Source: CAZGVW01 sp964529265
GTDB lineage: Bacteria > Planctomycetota > Phycisphaerae > Phycisphaerales > UBA1924
Length of the DNA stretch: 9,064 nt
Direction of reading: 5' to 3'
NCBI GenBank assembly: GCA_964529265.1
Contig: CAZGVW010000181.1
Coordinates: 1 to 9,064 of the forward strand
The notes below the pieces were generated by a model. The model saw only the letters and a list, made by a program, of their open reading frames with translations, was not told where the DNA came from and searched no databases. Positions 1 through 6,062 of this stretch are shown here, piece by piece. Each line of letters opens with the position of its first letter. Within the stretch, counting starts at the first letter, position 1. Both the position numbers and the translations under genes were made by a program.

Positions 1-426
1 CCTAACGACGACAAGGGAACGCTGAGGAGTCCGCGTGCCTTGAGCGGCGGCGGAGATGCGGTGCGACGCGCCGCCATCGAGCCAAAGGTCTGCGGGCTGT
101 TCTTCAAACATGTGAAGCCTCGCTGCCGGAAAGGACTTCACCTTCCGCCATTTCGTGCTCTCGTCAATGAGCCAGTTCTCCGGCTGACCCGGGTCGGACT
201 TTGGCGCCTTCAGCTCCATTTCGACGATGTCGAGGACTTGAGCCGATCCGCCTCCGTCGAGGCAGTAGTGGTGGCTCAGCAATTCTCCCTCTCCAGAGTT
301 GCTCACGGGCCGAATCCACGCACCAAGGCTGCTCTTCTCACCCGCTTGGACGAGTTCGCGCCCGGCGACGCACCGGGCGTGCTTCTTGATCGAGTTCGCA
401 AGTACGATGACTCGCTTCGTCGGCAT
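1..426 (-). CDS. Dual OB domain-containing protein, partial (3' end beyond window)
   Basis: An open frame starts at ATG 426-424 and runs 142 codons to the left edge without a stop, so the C-terminus is missing. The N-terminus reads MPTKRVIVLANSIKKHARC, followed by VAGREL, then WIRPVSNSGEGEL at about residues 39-51, VLDIVEMEL, and a PENWLID...W segment. From memory this order of motifs (VxLANSxK...RCVAGxE, WIRPVS..GE, VLDI, EN.LID) is that of proteins annotated as dual OB domain-containing; I could not run a search. Two OB folds would suggest nucleic acid binding, but the biochemical role of the family is not known to me. A GGAGAG stretch about 10 bases upstream of the ATG supports the start. 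The decayed zinc-ribbon frame ends only 18 bp upstream, so the two probably formed one operon. No membrane segment or signal peptide is visible in the part seen. Confidence 0.75.
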   Translation of the reverse strand, partial: MPTKRVIVLANSIKKHARCVAGRELVQAGEKSSLGAWIRPVSNSGEGELLSHHYCLDGGGSAQVLDIVEMELKAPKSDPGQPENWLIDESTKWRKVKSFPAARLHMFEEQPADLWLDGGASHRISAAAQGTRTPQRSLVVVR

Positions 427-444
427 CCTGCAAGGTCTCTCCAA

Positions 445-704
445 TCAACCAGTCGCGCCAGGGCCGGCCGTCGCCTCCCAGGTTGTCAGCCGACCGCGCC
501 AATGGCGACGCTCTCGCCGCCTCAACATTCTACGGGCATGGGTTCTGCGTGTAGAGCACTCGGAGGTCGCAGCAGCCGCACTTGTGGCATCTTCTACGGC
601 CATGGGTTCTGCGTGTAGAGCACTCGGAGGTCGCAGCAGCCGCACTTGTGGCATCGGAGGCCGCGATCGTCGCTCCGGTCTCGCCCATTCACCTGCTTGG
701 TCAC
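445..704 (-). pseudogene. Decayed NrdR-like zinc-ribbon gene
   Basis: Two halves of one small zinc-ribbon protein can be read in different minus-strand frames. The first, upstream half gives RCHKCGCCDLRVLYTQNP (about 657-600) and then hits a stop. The second half, from about 540, gives RRMLRRRERRHW and then GRLTTWEA and stops at 447-445. Together they match the plan CxxCG...RVxYT...RRRECxxCGRRxTTWE found in NrdR-type N-terminal zinc ribbons, which coordinate one zinc with four cysteines. Here both cysteines of the second knuckle are gone (R and W in their place), a one-base shift separates the halves, and a 64-bp tandem duplication sits across the junction. A GTG at 692-690 or 704-702 could have been the start. 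It lies 18 bp upstream of the dual OB gene, in the same direction. It could also be a gene damaged by assembly error; the two lost cysteines argue for real decay. Confidence 0.55.
528..655. repeat. 64-bp tandem duplication, two copies
   Basis: Copies at 528-591 and 592-655 are identical except for one base (g at 536, c at 600). The unit starts ttctacgg and ends gtggcatc. On the minus strand each copy encodes the CHKCGCCDLRVLYTQNP part of the zinc ribbon, so the knuckle is present twice. The period is not a multiple of three, so it shifts the reading frame. Confidence 0.97.
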
Positions 705-892
705 CGTTTCGCCTCCCGGATGGCGGAAAGGCGAAGGCGTTACCGCCGAGTGCGCGATGGGTCGGTCGAGAACAGGCTCGCGCCCTGGATGGACGCCGCC
801 GGGGGACGCTCGCCGCGTCCTGGAGATGCTCCCGAAGCGTCCGGGGAACGACGGTCTGACCGTGCACCCGGAGAAGACGCCGTGATCGCCCC

Positions 893-1289
893 CTACGCCG
901 CCATCGCCCGCGCGCACATCAACCGTCGGGTGACCAGCGCGAGGCCCGTGAGCCGGACCACGCCCGTGACGAGAAGCCCCCACTCGCCGACGGTGGGAAT
1001 GCTGGAGGTCAGACCGACAAACCGCAGACGTACGTTGTCGAACTGACCCTGGCTGCGAATGCCGCCCGTGCCGTCGAAGGCGCTCAGGCGAATGGTGAGA
1101 TCCTGGCCGACCGCGGGACCACCCGCGTTCACGACCGCCAAGGCGCTGATTTCGTTCCACGTATCGGACGCGTAGGTGTTGAACGGATCATTGACGGACT
1201 GTGAGGCATCAGTTCCCTCCGGCGAGCAGTTCGATGAGGTACCGGTTGTCGGTCGGCACGCCCGGGACTCGAGCCGTCTCGCCAGGACT
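893..1289 (-). pseudogene. IPTL-CTERM secreted protein, frameshifted C-terminal remnant
   Basis: The minus strand reads VPTDNRYLIELLAGGN in one frame, stopping at 1211-1209, and continues in the next frame as DASQSVNDPFNTYASDTWNE, then a beta-rich stretch ending QFDNVRLRFVG, then the sorting tail IPTVGEWGLLV (IPTVGEWG at 1000-977) and TRR, with stop TAG at 895-893. Removing one base at about 1211 joins the two parts into one plausible jelly-roll-like C-terminus. IPTL-CTERM tails are known as sorting signals processed by exosortase H, after export. All three minus frames have stops around 1290-1300, so no N-terminus or signal peptide is present. The hydrophobic anchor carries an arginine (codon 955-953), which should harm membrane insertion, and nine extra residues follow the TRR. 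It is probably a broken paralogue of the secreted-protein class at 1538-2245, facing away from it. A sequencing error could explain the frame break but not the missing N-terminus. Confidence 0.7.
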
Positions 1290-1491
1290 ATCTACCTACG
1301 GCAACTGCACGGCGATACTGGCAAAAGTGCGTAGTACCCCCTTGGTCGAGCCCTGGAACTTGGGGGAACCGGAGTGGGTAGCGAACCGCAACACACCGGG
1401 ATGTCCCCGGCGCATATGGTGTCCTCACCGCCCGTATTCGTGATTTCCCCCGTAGACCTTCCCGCGCCTATATGCGACGATCAGGTGTACG

Positions 1492-1515
1492 CCCTTCGCG
1501 GGTCCCTTCGCGGGT
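1492..1515. repeat. 12-bp tandem duplication in a leader region
   Basis: The 12-mer cccttcgcgggt occurs at 1492-1503 and again at 1504-1515, perfectly. It lies 23 bp before the start of the IPTL-CTERM gene and ends 9 bp before its ribosome binding site. No function is evident. Confidence 0.9.
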
Positions 1516-1524
1516 CAGCGGCAC

Positions 1525-1531
1525 AGGAGGG
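1525..1531 (+). promoter_or_regulatory. Ribosome binding site (aggaggg)
   Basis: Strong Shine-Dalgarno sequence 6-7 bases before ATG 1538. It decides the start against an in-frame codon 66 bases upstream at 1472, which would add 22 Arg/Ser-rich residues in front of the signal peptide. Confidence 0.85.
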
Positions 1532-1537
1532 TCCGGC

Positions 1538-2245
1538 ATGTCCCGGTACATCGTTTGTTTCACGTCGATCCTCTCGATCGCCGCGCTTGCGGCCACCGCC
1601 AGCGCACGACCGGACTACTGCGAGATGGGCGATGCCGGCCCGGGACCGACGAGCGGGCAGCACACGAGCGGGTCGGGTCCGCTCGACAACATCGTCGGCC
1701 GGCTCGACGGTCCCGGCCTCGTCGTGGGCGACTTCGAGGATCTGTTCTTCGTCAATATCACGGACCCTCTGAGCTTCAGCGCGACCACGTTCGGTCCGGG
1801 ACTCGCCGAATTCGACGCGCAGCTCTGGCTCTTCTTCGCGGACGGCCACGGCGCTCTCGGGAACGACAACACGCCACCGATGGAAGACGCGCGTCTCGTG
1901 CCCGACTCGACCGACGGAACCTTCTCGCTGACGGCGCCGGGCCTCTATCTCATCGGCATCAGTCCGATGGGTGACGTTCCTTTGAATTCGATGGGTCCGC
2001 TCTTCGACTTCGGCGATCAGTTCGAGATTTCCGGTCCGGACGGACTCGGTCAGGCGGACCCCGTCAACTCCTGGTCCGGCGGGACGCAGTTCGGCGATTA
2101 CCGGATTGCCCTCACCGGTTGCGAGTTCTCCCAGGCGGCGGTACCCGTTCCGACCGTCGGTCAATGGGCGATGATCATCCTGTTCCTTCTGCTCCTGACC
2201 GGTCTGACCCTCGCGTTGCGGACCCGGGAACTGATCCCATCCTGA
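1538..2245 (+). CDS. Secreted IPTL-CTERM sorting domain protein
   Basis: This 235-residue protein starts with a signal peptide (about 1-23, MSRYIVCFTSILSIAALAAT, cleavage near ASA). The mature part is acidic, with few lysines, and contains GPLDNIVGRLDG and DFEDLFFVNITDPLSF, then FDAQLWLFFADG, then GLYLIGISP; this looks like a beta-sandwich of the kind seen in surface proteins with sorting tails. The tail is PVPTVGQWAMIILFLLLL (from residue 203), a hydrophobic anchor to about 227, then RTR, the IPTL-CTERM pattern. Such tails are recognised by exosortase H in other bacteria, so the protein is probably exported, cut and delivered to the cell surface or outside. No exosortase is in the window. 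The start is set by the aggaggg site. It stands alone: the sigma gene begins 555 bp later, after a hairpin. The exact ligand or role cannot be read from the sequence. The IPTL assignment is firmer than the domain guess. Confidence 0.85.
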   Translation: MSRYIVCFTSILSIAALAATASARPDYCEMGDAGPGPTSGQHTSGSGPLDNIVGRLDGPGLVVGDFEDLFFVNITDPLSFSATTFGPGLAEFDAQLWLFFADGHGALGNDNTPPMEDARLVPDSTDGTFSLTAPGLYLIGISPMGDVPLNSMGPLFDFGDQFEISGPDGLGQADPVNSWSGGTQFGDYRIALTGCEFSQAAVPVPTVGQWAMIILFLLLLTGLTLALRTRELIPS

Positions 2246-2253
2246 TCTGCCTC

Positions 2254-2278
2254 GCGCGCCGCGCGCGACGCGGCGCGC
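2254..2278 (+). terminator. Hairpin after the IPTL-CTERM gene
   Basis: A perfect 10-bp GC stem (gcgcgccgcg pairing with cgcggcgcgc) with a 5-base loop begins 8 bp after the stop codon. There is no T-run behind it, so it may be a terminator of the T-less type or an mRNA 3'-end stabiliser. Confidence 0.55.
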
Positions 2279-2342
2279 TCGGGCATGTTCCGAAGGACGA
2301 CGTGCGAGTGGGCCTCCCCGCAGCGGCACGGCGCTTGCGAGC

Positions 2343-2384
2343 GATCACCCGCCGCGACGTCGGGGGTCCGTGCGGCGGGTGATC
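2343..2384. repeat. 13-bp perfect inverted repeat
   Basis: gatcacccgccgc at 2343-2355 pairs with gcggcgggtgatc at 2372-2384 around a 16-base loop. It is too far from the 2245 stop to be the first terminator. It could be a second terminator, an operator-like palindrome, or a mobile repeat remnant. Confidence 0.85.
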
Positions 2385-2415
2385 ATGGCACAAAAGCCTG
2401 AAAAGAAGAGGAGGG

Positions 2416-2449
2416 AGCGACCCGCCCCAGGGGTAGGCGACGGGTCGCT
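2416..2449. repeat. 9-bp perfect inverted repeat
   Basis: agcgacccg at 2416-2424 pairs with cgggtcgct at 2441-2449. Read on the minus strand the hairpin is followed by a pyrimidine tract (ccctcctcttctttt), which resembles a terminator facing left, although no minus-strand gene lies to its right until the transposase fragment. Confidence 0.7.
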
Positions 2450-2800
2450 TCGGGAATTCCGGGGCGTGAGGATCCTCTCGCGAGTTGCTCAGACTGCCTC
2501 GTGGGACCGACCGCCCCTGGCCGTGGGCGAGCCCTCCTCCGTGGTGGTCCGGCGCCGGCCGGCTGCGGCCGCGAGACACCCGGGCGCCGCCAACCCGGCA
2601 ACTGCCGCGGGAATCTTCATGGGTAGGCCTTCCAAACCGGCTTCTTAGTAAGTTACGATGCCGCGACTCCGGCAGGCGCCCCGCGAGGGATACGGCCGCC
2701 GTCTCGGAACCCCTAGGCCGATGCCGGTCAGGCTTGGCAGCCGAAGTTCAGGTTTTTGGCGTCTTTTCTTTGGTCCGGGCGGGATTGAGGGCGACCCCGC

Positions 2801-3382
2801 ATGACCCAGGTCGACACCACCCATCCGAGCCTGCTCCGACGTCTTCGCGATCGACGGGATGACGACTCCTGGCGCGACTTCCAGTCGCGTTACGGGCGGC
2901 TGCTGTATCGCTACGCCCGTGGACACGGGGCTGCCCACGCCGAGGCTGAGGACGTCGCGCAGGAGGTGACGATGCAGTTCGTCCGCGCGGCGCCTGGCTT
3001 TGAGTACGACCGCAATCGCGGGCGGTTTCGCGGCTATCTGCGGGCGTCGGTCATCCGCGAGCTGGCCCGACGCTCGAAAAGCAAGCGCCGTCAGCCCATC
3101 GTGATCGACGGCAGCCTCCTGGCCGACCTTGCGCCGGACTCGATCGATGACGAGCTCTGGCAGAGGGAGTGGTGGCTCCATCGGCTCCGGCAGGCGACGG
3201 AGCGCGTGGCCACCGAATTCGATCCGGTGACGGTCAAGGCTTTCGAGATGCACGTGCTGGCTGCGGTTCCGGTCGCCGAGACGTCGGCCAAGCTCGGCAT
3301 CAGCAAGTGGAAGATCTACCGGGCACGGCGACGCATCCTCCGCCGTCTCGCCGTGGAATTGGGCGAGGATCAAAAGGACTGA
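2801..3382 (+). CDS. ECF-type RNA polymerase sigma factor (sigma-70 family)
   Basis: A 193-residue protein with the two helical domains of an ECF sigma factor. Region 2 spans about residues 24-90: WRDFQSRYGRLLYRYA, the region 2.2 motif AEDVAQEV (49-56) that contacts the polymerase clamp, then FEYDRNRGRFRGYLRASVIR, a stretch typical of planctomycete sigma factors tied to kinases. Region 4 spans about 146-186 and carries a helix-turn-helix, AETSAKLGISKWKIYRARRR, for the -35 element. No region 1, no region 3 and no C-terminal extension are seen, which is the usual ECF size. The start is ATG 2801 with gagg ten bases upstream. The kinase gene follows after 64 bp in the same direction, and ECF groups linked to Ser/Thr kinases are documented in planctomycetes, so control by the kinase, not by a classical anti-sigma factor, is plausible. 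No anti-sigma gene is in the window. Direct phosphorylation is inference. Confidence 0.88.
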   Translation: MTQVDTTHPSLLRRLRDRRDDDSWRDFQSRYGRLLYRYARGHGAAHAEAEDVAQEVTMQFVRAAPGFEYDRNRGRFRGYLRASVIRELARRSKSKRRQPIVIDGSLLADLAPDSIDDELWQREWWLHRLRQATERVATEFDPVTVKAFEMHVLAAVPVAETSAKLGISKWKIYRARRRILRRLAVELGEDQKD

Positions 3383-3429
3383 ATCGGCGCGCCAAGGATC
3401 GGCCCGACGCGTCTAGTTGCGGCACGACA

Positions 3430-3436
3430 GGGGAGG
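3430..3436 (+). promoter_or_regulatory. Ribosome binding site deciding a TTG start
   Basis: ggggagg lies 10 bases before TTG 3447. The same heptamer precedes the third gene of the block (6046-6052), which supports TTG 3447 as the kinase start over TTG 3417, which has no such site. Confidence 0.65.
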
Positions 3437-3446
3437 TACGCGCCCG

Positions 3447-6062
3447 TTGAGCGACCGAAAGGTCAACCAGATCGCGAGCAGATTCGCCACCCGCCGGCGC
3501 AGCCGTCTCCCGAGCACCCGTCTGCTCGTCGCGGATCTCCGGACCGCGTTCGTCGAGTGCCGGGAGCCCCTCGCCGACTCCGACTCGTGCTGGCTCGGCC
3601 GGGACGAGGCGAGCAACGAGACGTCGTCGGCCTTCGCGGTCGCTCCCGTGCCGCCCGGCACGTGCATCGGCGACTACGAGATCATCCGCGAGATCGGCCG
3701 GGGGGGGATGGGCATCGTATACCGCGCGCGGCAGATCTCCGTCGATCGGGAAGTCGCCATCAAGATCCTGCCCGAGCCGGTGCGCTCGAGCTGGACGGCC
3801 GAGTCGCGCTTCCTCGCGGAGTCGCGGGCGGCGGCCCGGGTCCACCACACGAACGTCATCGCCATCCACTCGCGCGGCGAGCACGACCGGCGTCTGTACT
3901 ACGCCATGGAGCTGATCAACGGCCCCAGCCTGGCACGCGTGATCCGCAGTGACCCGACCTGGTTCGGCCGAGACCACCGGCGACTGGCCCACCTGTTCGC
4001 CGACCTTGCGGACGGGCTCGCCCACGTGCACGCCGCCGGCGTGCTGCACCGCGACATCAAGCCGCAGAACATCCTCATCGGGGACCGGCAGCGGCTCGTG
4101 CTCACGGACTTCGGCGTCGCCCGGCTCGAGGACGCGCCCGATCTCACGCGCGTCGGCGATCTCCTGGGCACGCCGGCATACCTCGCCCCCGAACAGGTCG
4201 CCGGCCGGGGCCGGGTCGACGAGCGGACCGACGTCTACGCGATCGGCGTGACGCTCTACGAGACGCTCACCGGCGTTCGCCCCTTCCGCGGCGAGCGTCG
4301 CGAGCAGACGGCGCAGCTCATTCGGGCCGGATCGCCGACGCCTCCGCGCCGGCTCGCACCGGACGTTCCGGTCGATCTCGAGAGCGTGACGCTCCGCGCG
4401 ATGGCGCGTGACGCGAGCGCGCGGTATCCGAGCGCCGCGGCGCTGCGGGAGGACCTGCGCCGCTTCGCCACGCGGCGACGCGTCACGGCGCGACGCCGCG
4501 GTCCGCTGCGCCGGCTCATCCGGCTCGCTCGCGCGCGCCCCGGCCCGACCGCGATGATCGCGGCGATCGTGATGCTCGCCGTGGTCGGCACGGGCTGGAC
4601 CCTCTCGGCGGCGACGCACCGGCGCCACGAGGCCACCCGCCTGCTCGAGGCGGCCTACGACACGCTCGCCTTCTCGGATTACAAGCGCGGCGACGACGTC
4701 GTGGCGGATATCGAGGAGGCAGCGCGTCTCGGCGCGCCCACCGCCGACGTCGACCTCGTATTGGCGCTCGCCGATCTCGGGGCGGAGCGGACGGCGGACG
4801 CGCTGGCATCCCTCGAGACGCTGTATGCGGCCGGTGGCGACGATCGCGTCGAATACCTCTTCGCGTGGGCCCTCTGGCGGAGCAGCGAGGGGGAGCGCTC
4901 CCGCGCCGTGTGCGAGGAGGCCGACGCCCGCGGCGGACCGCAGAGCCCGGACGCGTGGTTCTTCCGCGGGCTGGCCGTTCATTTCGACGACCCCGACGAA
5001 GCGCTCCTGTGCTACCGGAACGCCATCGAGATGCGCGTCGCGACGCAGGACTTCTATCCGCAGGCCGCGCTTCACCTGGCCCGCGCGCACAATCAGCGCA
5101 TTTACGCGGAGCGCAGTCTCGAACCGTTCGCCGAGTCCGAGCACACGCTGAGATCGCTGGCGGAATTCGGCGCGTACGGCGCGTACCCGCACTACCTGCT
5201 CTCGGTGGCGCACCGGCTCGCGGCCGAGATCTATACCGGGAGCGTCGGGATTCGCGGCGACGAGATCCGGGACGAGCACTTTCACGAGGCGCTCACGTGG
5301 GCGCGATCGGGCCAGGCACTCGAGCCGGATCATCATCATCCGATCATGGCCGAGGCCGAGTGCCTCGAGGCGATGGGCGCGTTTGCCGATGCCGAGGTGG
5401 CGAGGACCCGGGCTGTCGAGGTCTCGCCCGCACCCCGCGCCGAGTGGGAGAACCACCACTACCGCTGGCGGCTGCGGTACTGGCTCGGCGACCTCGACGG
5501 CGCGCGCGCCGACCTCGCGCGGTGTGCGGACTTCGACCCGGAAGATCGCTTCTACACGAAGGTCTACCCCGCCCTCGTTCTCGCCGAGCAGGGCGACACG
5601 AATCACGCGGCCCGTCTCGCGCGCTCGTGCGCCGACGGAACACCGACCGGGCTCGTCTGGGCCGTCACGACGCTCCGTCTCGTCGGTCGCGCCGGCGAGG
5701 CCGACGCCCTCCTCGCGGTGCAGGCCGGGAGGGTTCGTCCGGATGCGGACGCGGAGGGCCCGCGGGACGCCGCCTGGTGGCGGGAGCTGATCGCCCACCT
5801 CTGCGATGGCTCGCGCTCCGACGCGCTCGAGGACCTCGCGGCGGAATCCTCTTCGCCGTGGACGCTCCGCGGCGAGACGAGCTTCCACGACGCCGCGCGG
5901 CGGCTGGCCGATGGGGACATCGCGGGCGCGCAAGAGGGGTTCGAGGACGCTTACCGGTCGTTCGACGGCGAGCGCCGCTACACCTATCACGGCAAGCTTC
6001 TCCTGCGTCGCCTCGAAGCGCGACGATGGCCGACGATCAAGCTCCGGGGAGGAAAAAGATGA
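3447..6062 (+). CDS. Transmembrane Hanks-type Ser/Thr protein kinase with TPR-like tail
   Basis: 871 residues from TTG 3447, supported by ggggagg. The kinase domain (about 76-345) is complete: glycine loop IGRGGMGIVY, ATP-binding Lys106 in VAIKIL, helix-C Glu125, catalytic HRDIKPQN with Asp203, DFG with Asp221, GTPAYLAPEQ in the activation segment and DVYAIGVTLYE after it. All catalytic residues are present, so it should be active. A basic stretch (RRFATRRRVTARRRGP) leads into one membrane helix at about 369-388, so the kinase faces the cytoplasm and the rest lies across the membrane. The large C-terminal part (390-871) is alpha-helical, with alanine- and acidic-rich units such as PDAWFFRGLAVHFDDPDEAL and WLGDLDGARADLARCADFDP, which look like degenerate TPRs for protein binding. 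A 75-residue N-terminal extension has no recognised domain. The gene is 64 bp after the sigma gene and overlaps the next gene. Substrates are unknown; the sigma factor is the obvious candidate. Confidence 0.92.
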   Translation: MSDRKVNQIASRFATRRRSRLPSTRLLVADLRTAFVECREPLADSDSCWLGRDEASNETSSAFAVAPVPPGTCIGDYEIIREIGRGGMGIVYRARQISVDREVAIKILPEPVRSSWTAESRFLAESRAAARVHHTNVIAIHSRGEHDRRLYYAMELINGPSLARVIRSDPTWFGRDHRRLAHLFADLADGLAHVHAAGVLHRDIKPQNILIGDRQRLVLTDFGVARLEDAPDLTRVGDLLGTPAYLAPEQVAGRGRVDERTDVYAIGVTLYETLTGVRPFRGERREQTAQLIRAGSPTPPRRLAPDVPVDLESVTLRAMARDASARYPSAAALREDLRRFATRRRVTARRRGPLRRLIRLARARPGPTAMIAAIVMLAVVGTGWTLSAATHRRHEATRLLEAAYDTLAFSDYKRGDDVVADIEEAARLGAPTADVDLVLALADLGAERTADALASLETLYAAGGDDRVEYLFAWALWRSSEGERSRAVCEEADARGGPQSPDAWFFRGLAVHFDDPDEALLCYRNAIEMRVATQDFYPQAALHLARAHNQRIYAERSLEPFAESEHTLRSLAEFGAYGAYPHYLLSVAHRLAAEIYTGSVGIRGDEIRDEHFHEALTWARSGQALEPDHHHPIMAEAECLEAMGAFADAEVARTRAVEVSPAPRAEWENHHYRWRLRYWLGDLDGARADLARCADFDPEDRFYTKVYPALVLAEQGDTNHAARLARSCADGTPTGLVWAVTTLRLVGRAGEADALLAVQAGRVRPDADAEGPRDAAWWRELIAHLCDGSRSDALEDLAAESSSPWTLRGETSFHDAARRLADGDIAGAQEGFEDAYRSFDGERRYTYHGKLLLRRLEARRWPTIKLRGGKR
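6046..6052 (+). promoter_or_regulatory. Ribosome binding site inside the kinase 3' end
   Basis: ggggagg lies six bases before ATG 6059 and within the last codons of the kinase. It sets the start of the secreted protein, whose frame is otherwise open far upstream into the kinase gene. Confidence 0.8.

Larger units (their letters stand above)
2246..2800. other. Intergenic region before the sigma factor gene
   Basis: This 555-bp gap holds the three inverted repeats listed separately, all between 2254 and 2449. The rest (2450-2800) has no convincing coding frame. A frame at 2370-2648 opens with a Lys/Arg-rich stretch but has no ribosome site or family resemblance. The promoter of the sigma-kinase operon must lie here; a T-rich stretch at about 2752-2773 is the only AT-richer segment near the gene, but I see no clear -35/-10 pair. 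A gagg at 2787-2790 is the probable ribosome site for ATG 2801. Confidence 0.5.

Noticed and set aside
40..618. Plus-strand open frame in the left region
   Set aside because: It is antisense to the dual OB gene, whose minus-strand translation has clear family motifs and a ribosome site.
594..1160. 188-codon minus-strand frame ending in the zinc knuckle
   Set aside because: Only the last 35 or so residues look like protein. The rest overlaps the IPTL-CTERM remnant in the wrong frame.
1255..1285. tRNA T-arm-like string on the minus strand (ggctcgagtcccggg)
   Set aside because: The flanks do not form a T stem, anticodon arm or acceptor stem, so it is not a tRNA.
2370..2648. Small plus-strand frame starting MRRVIMAQKPEKKRR
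   Set aside because: No ribosome site, it begins inside an inverted repeat, and the remainder is Pro/Ala/Arg-rich without any family resemblance.
3300..5990. 896-codon open frame on the minus strand
   Set aside because: It lies antisense to a kinase with all catalytic motifs. Its product is Arg/Val/Glu-rich with no motif, as expected from the GC-rich third positions of the true gene.
4865..6058. Upstream extension of the secreted protein frame into the kinase gene
   Set aside because: The translation is Arg-rich nonsense until the ATG at 6059, where a ribosome site and signal peptide begin.
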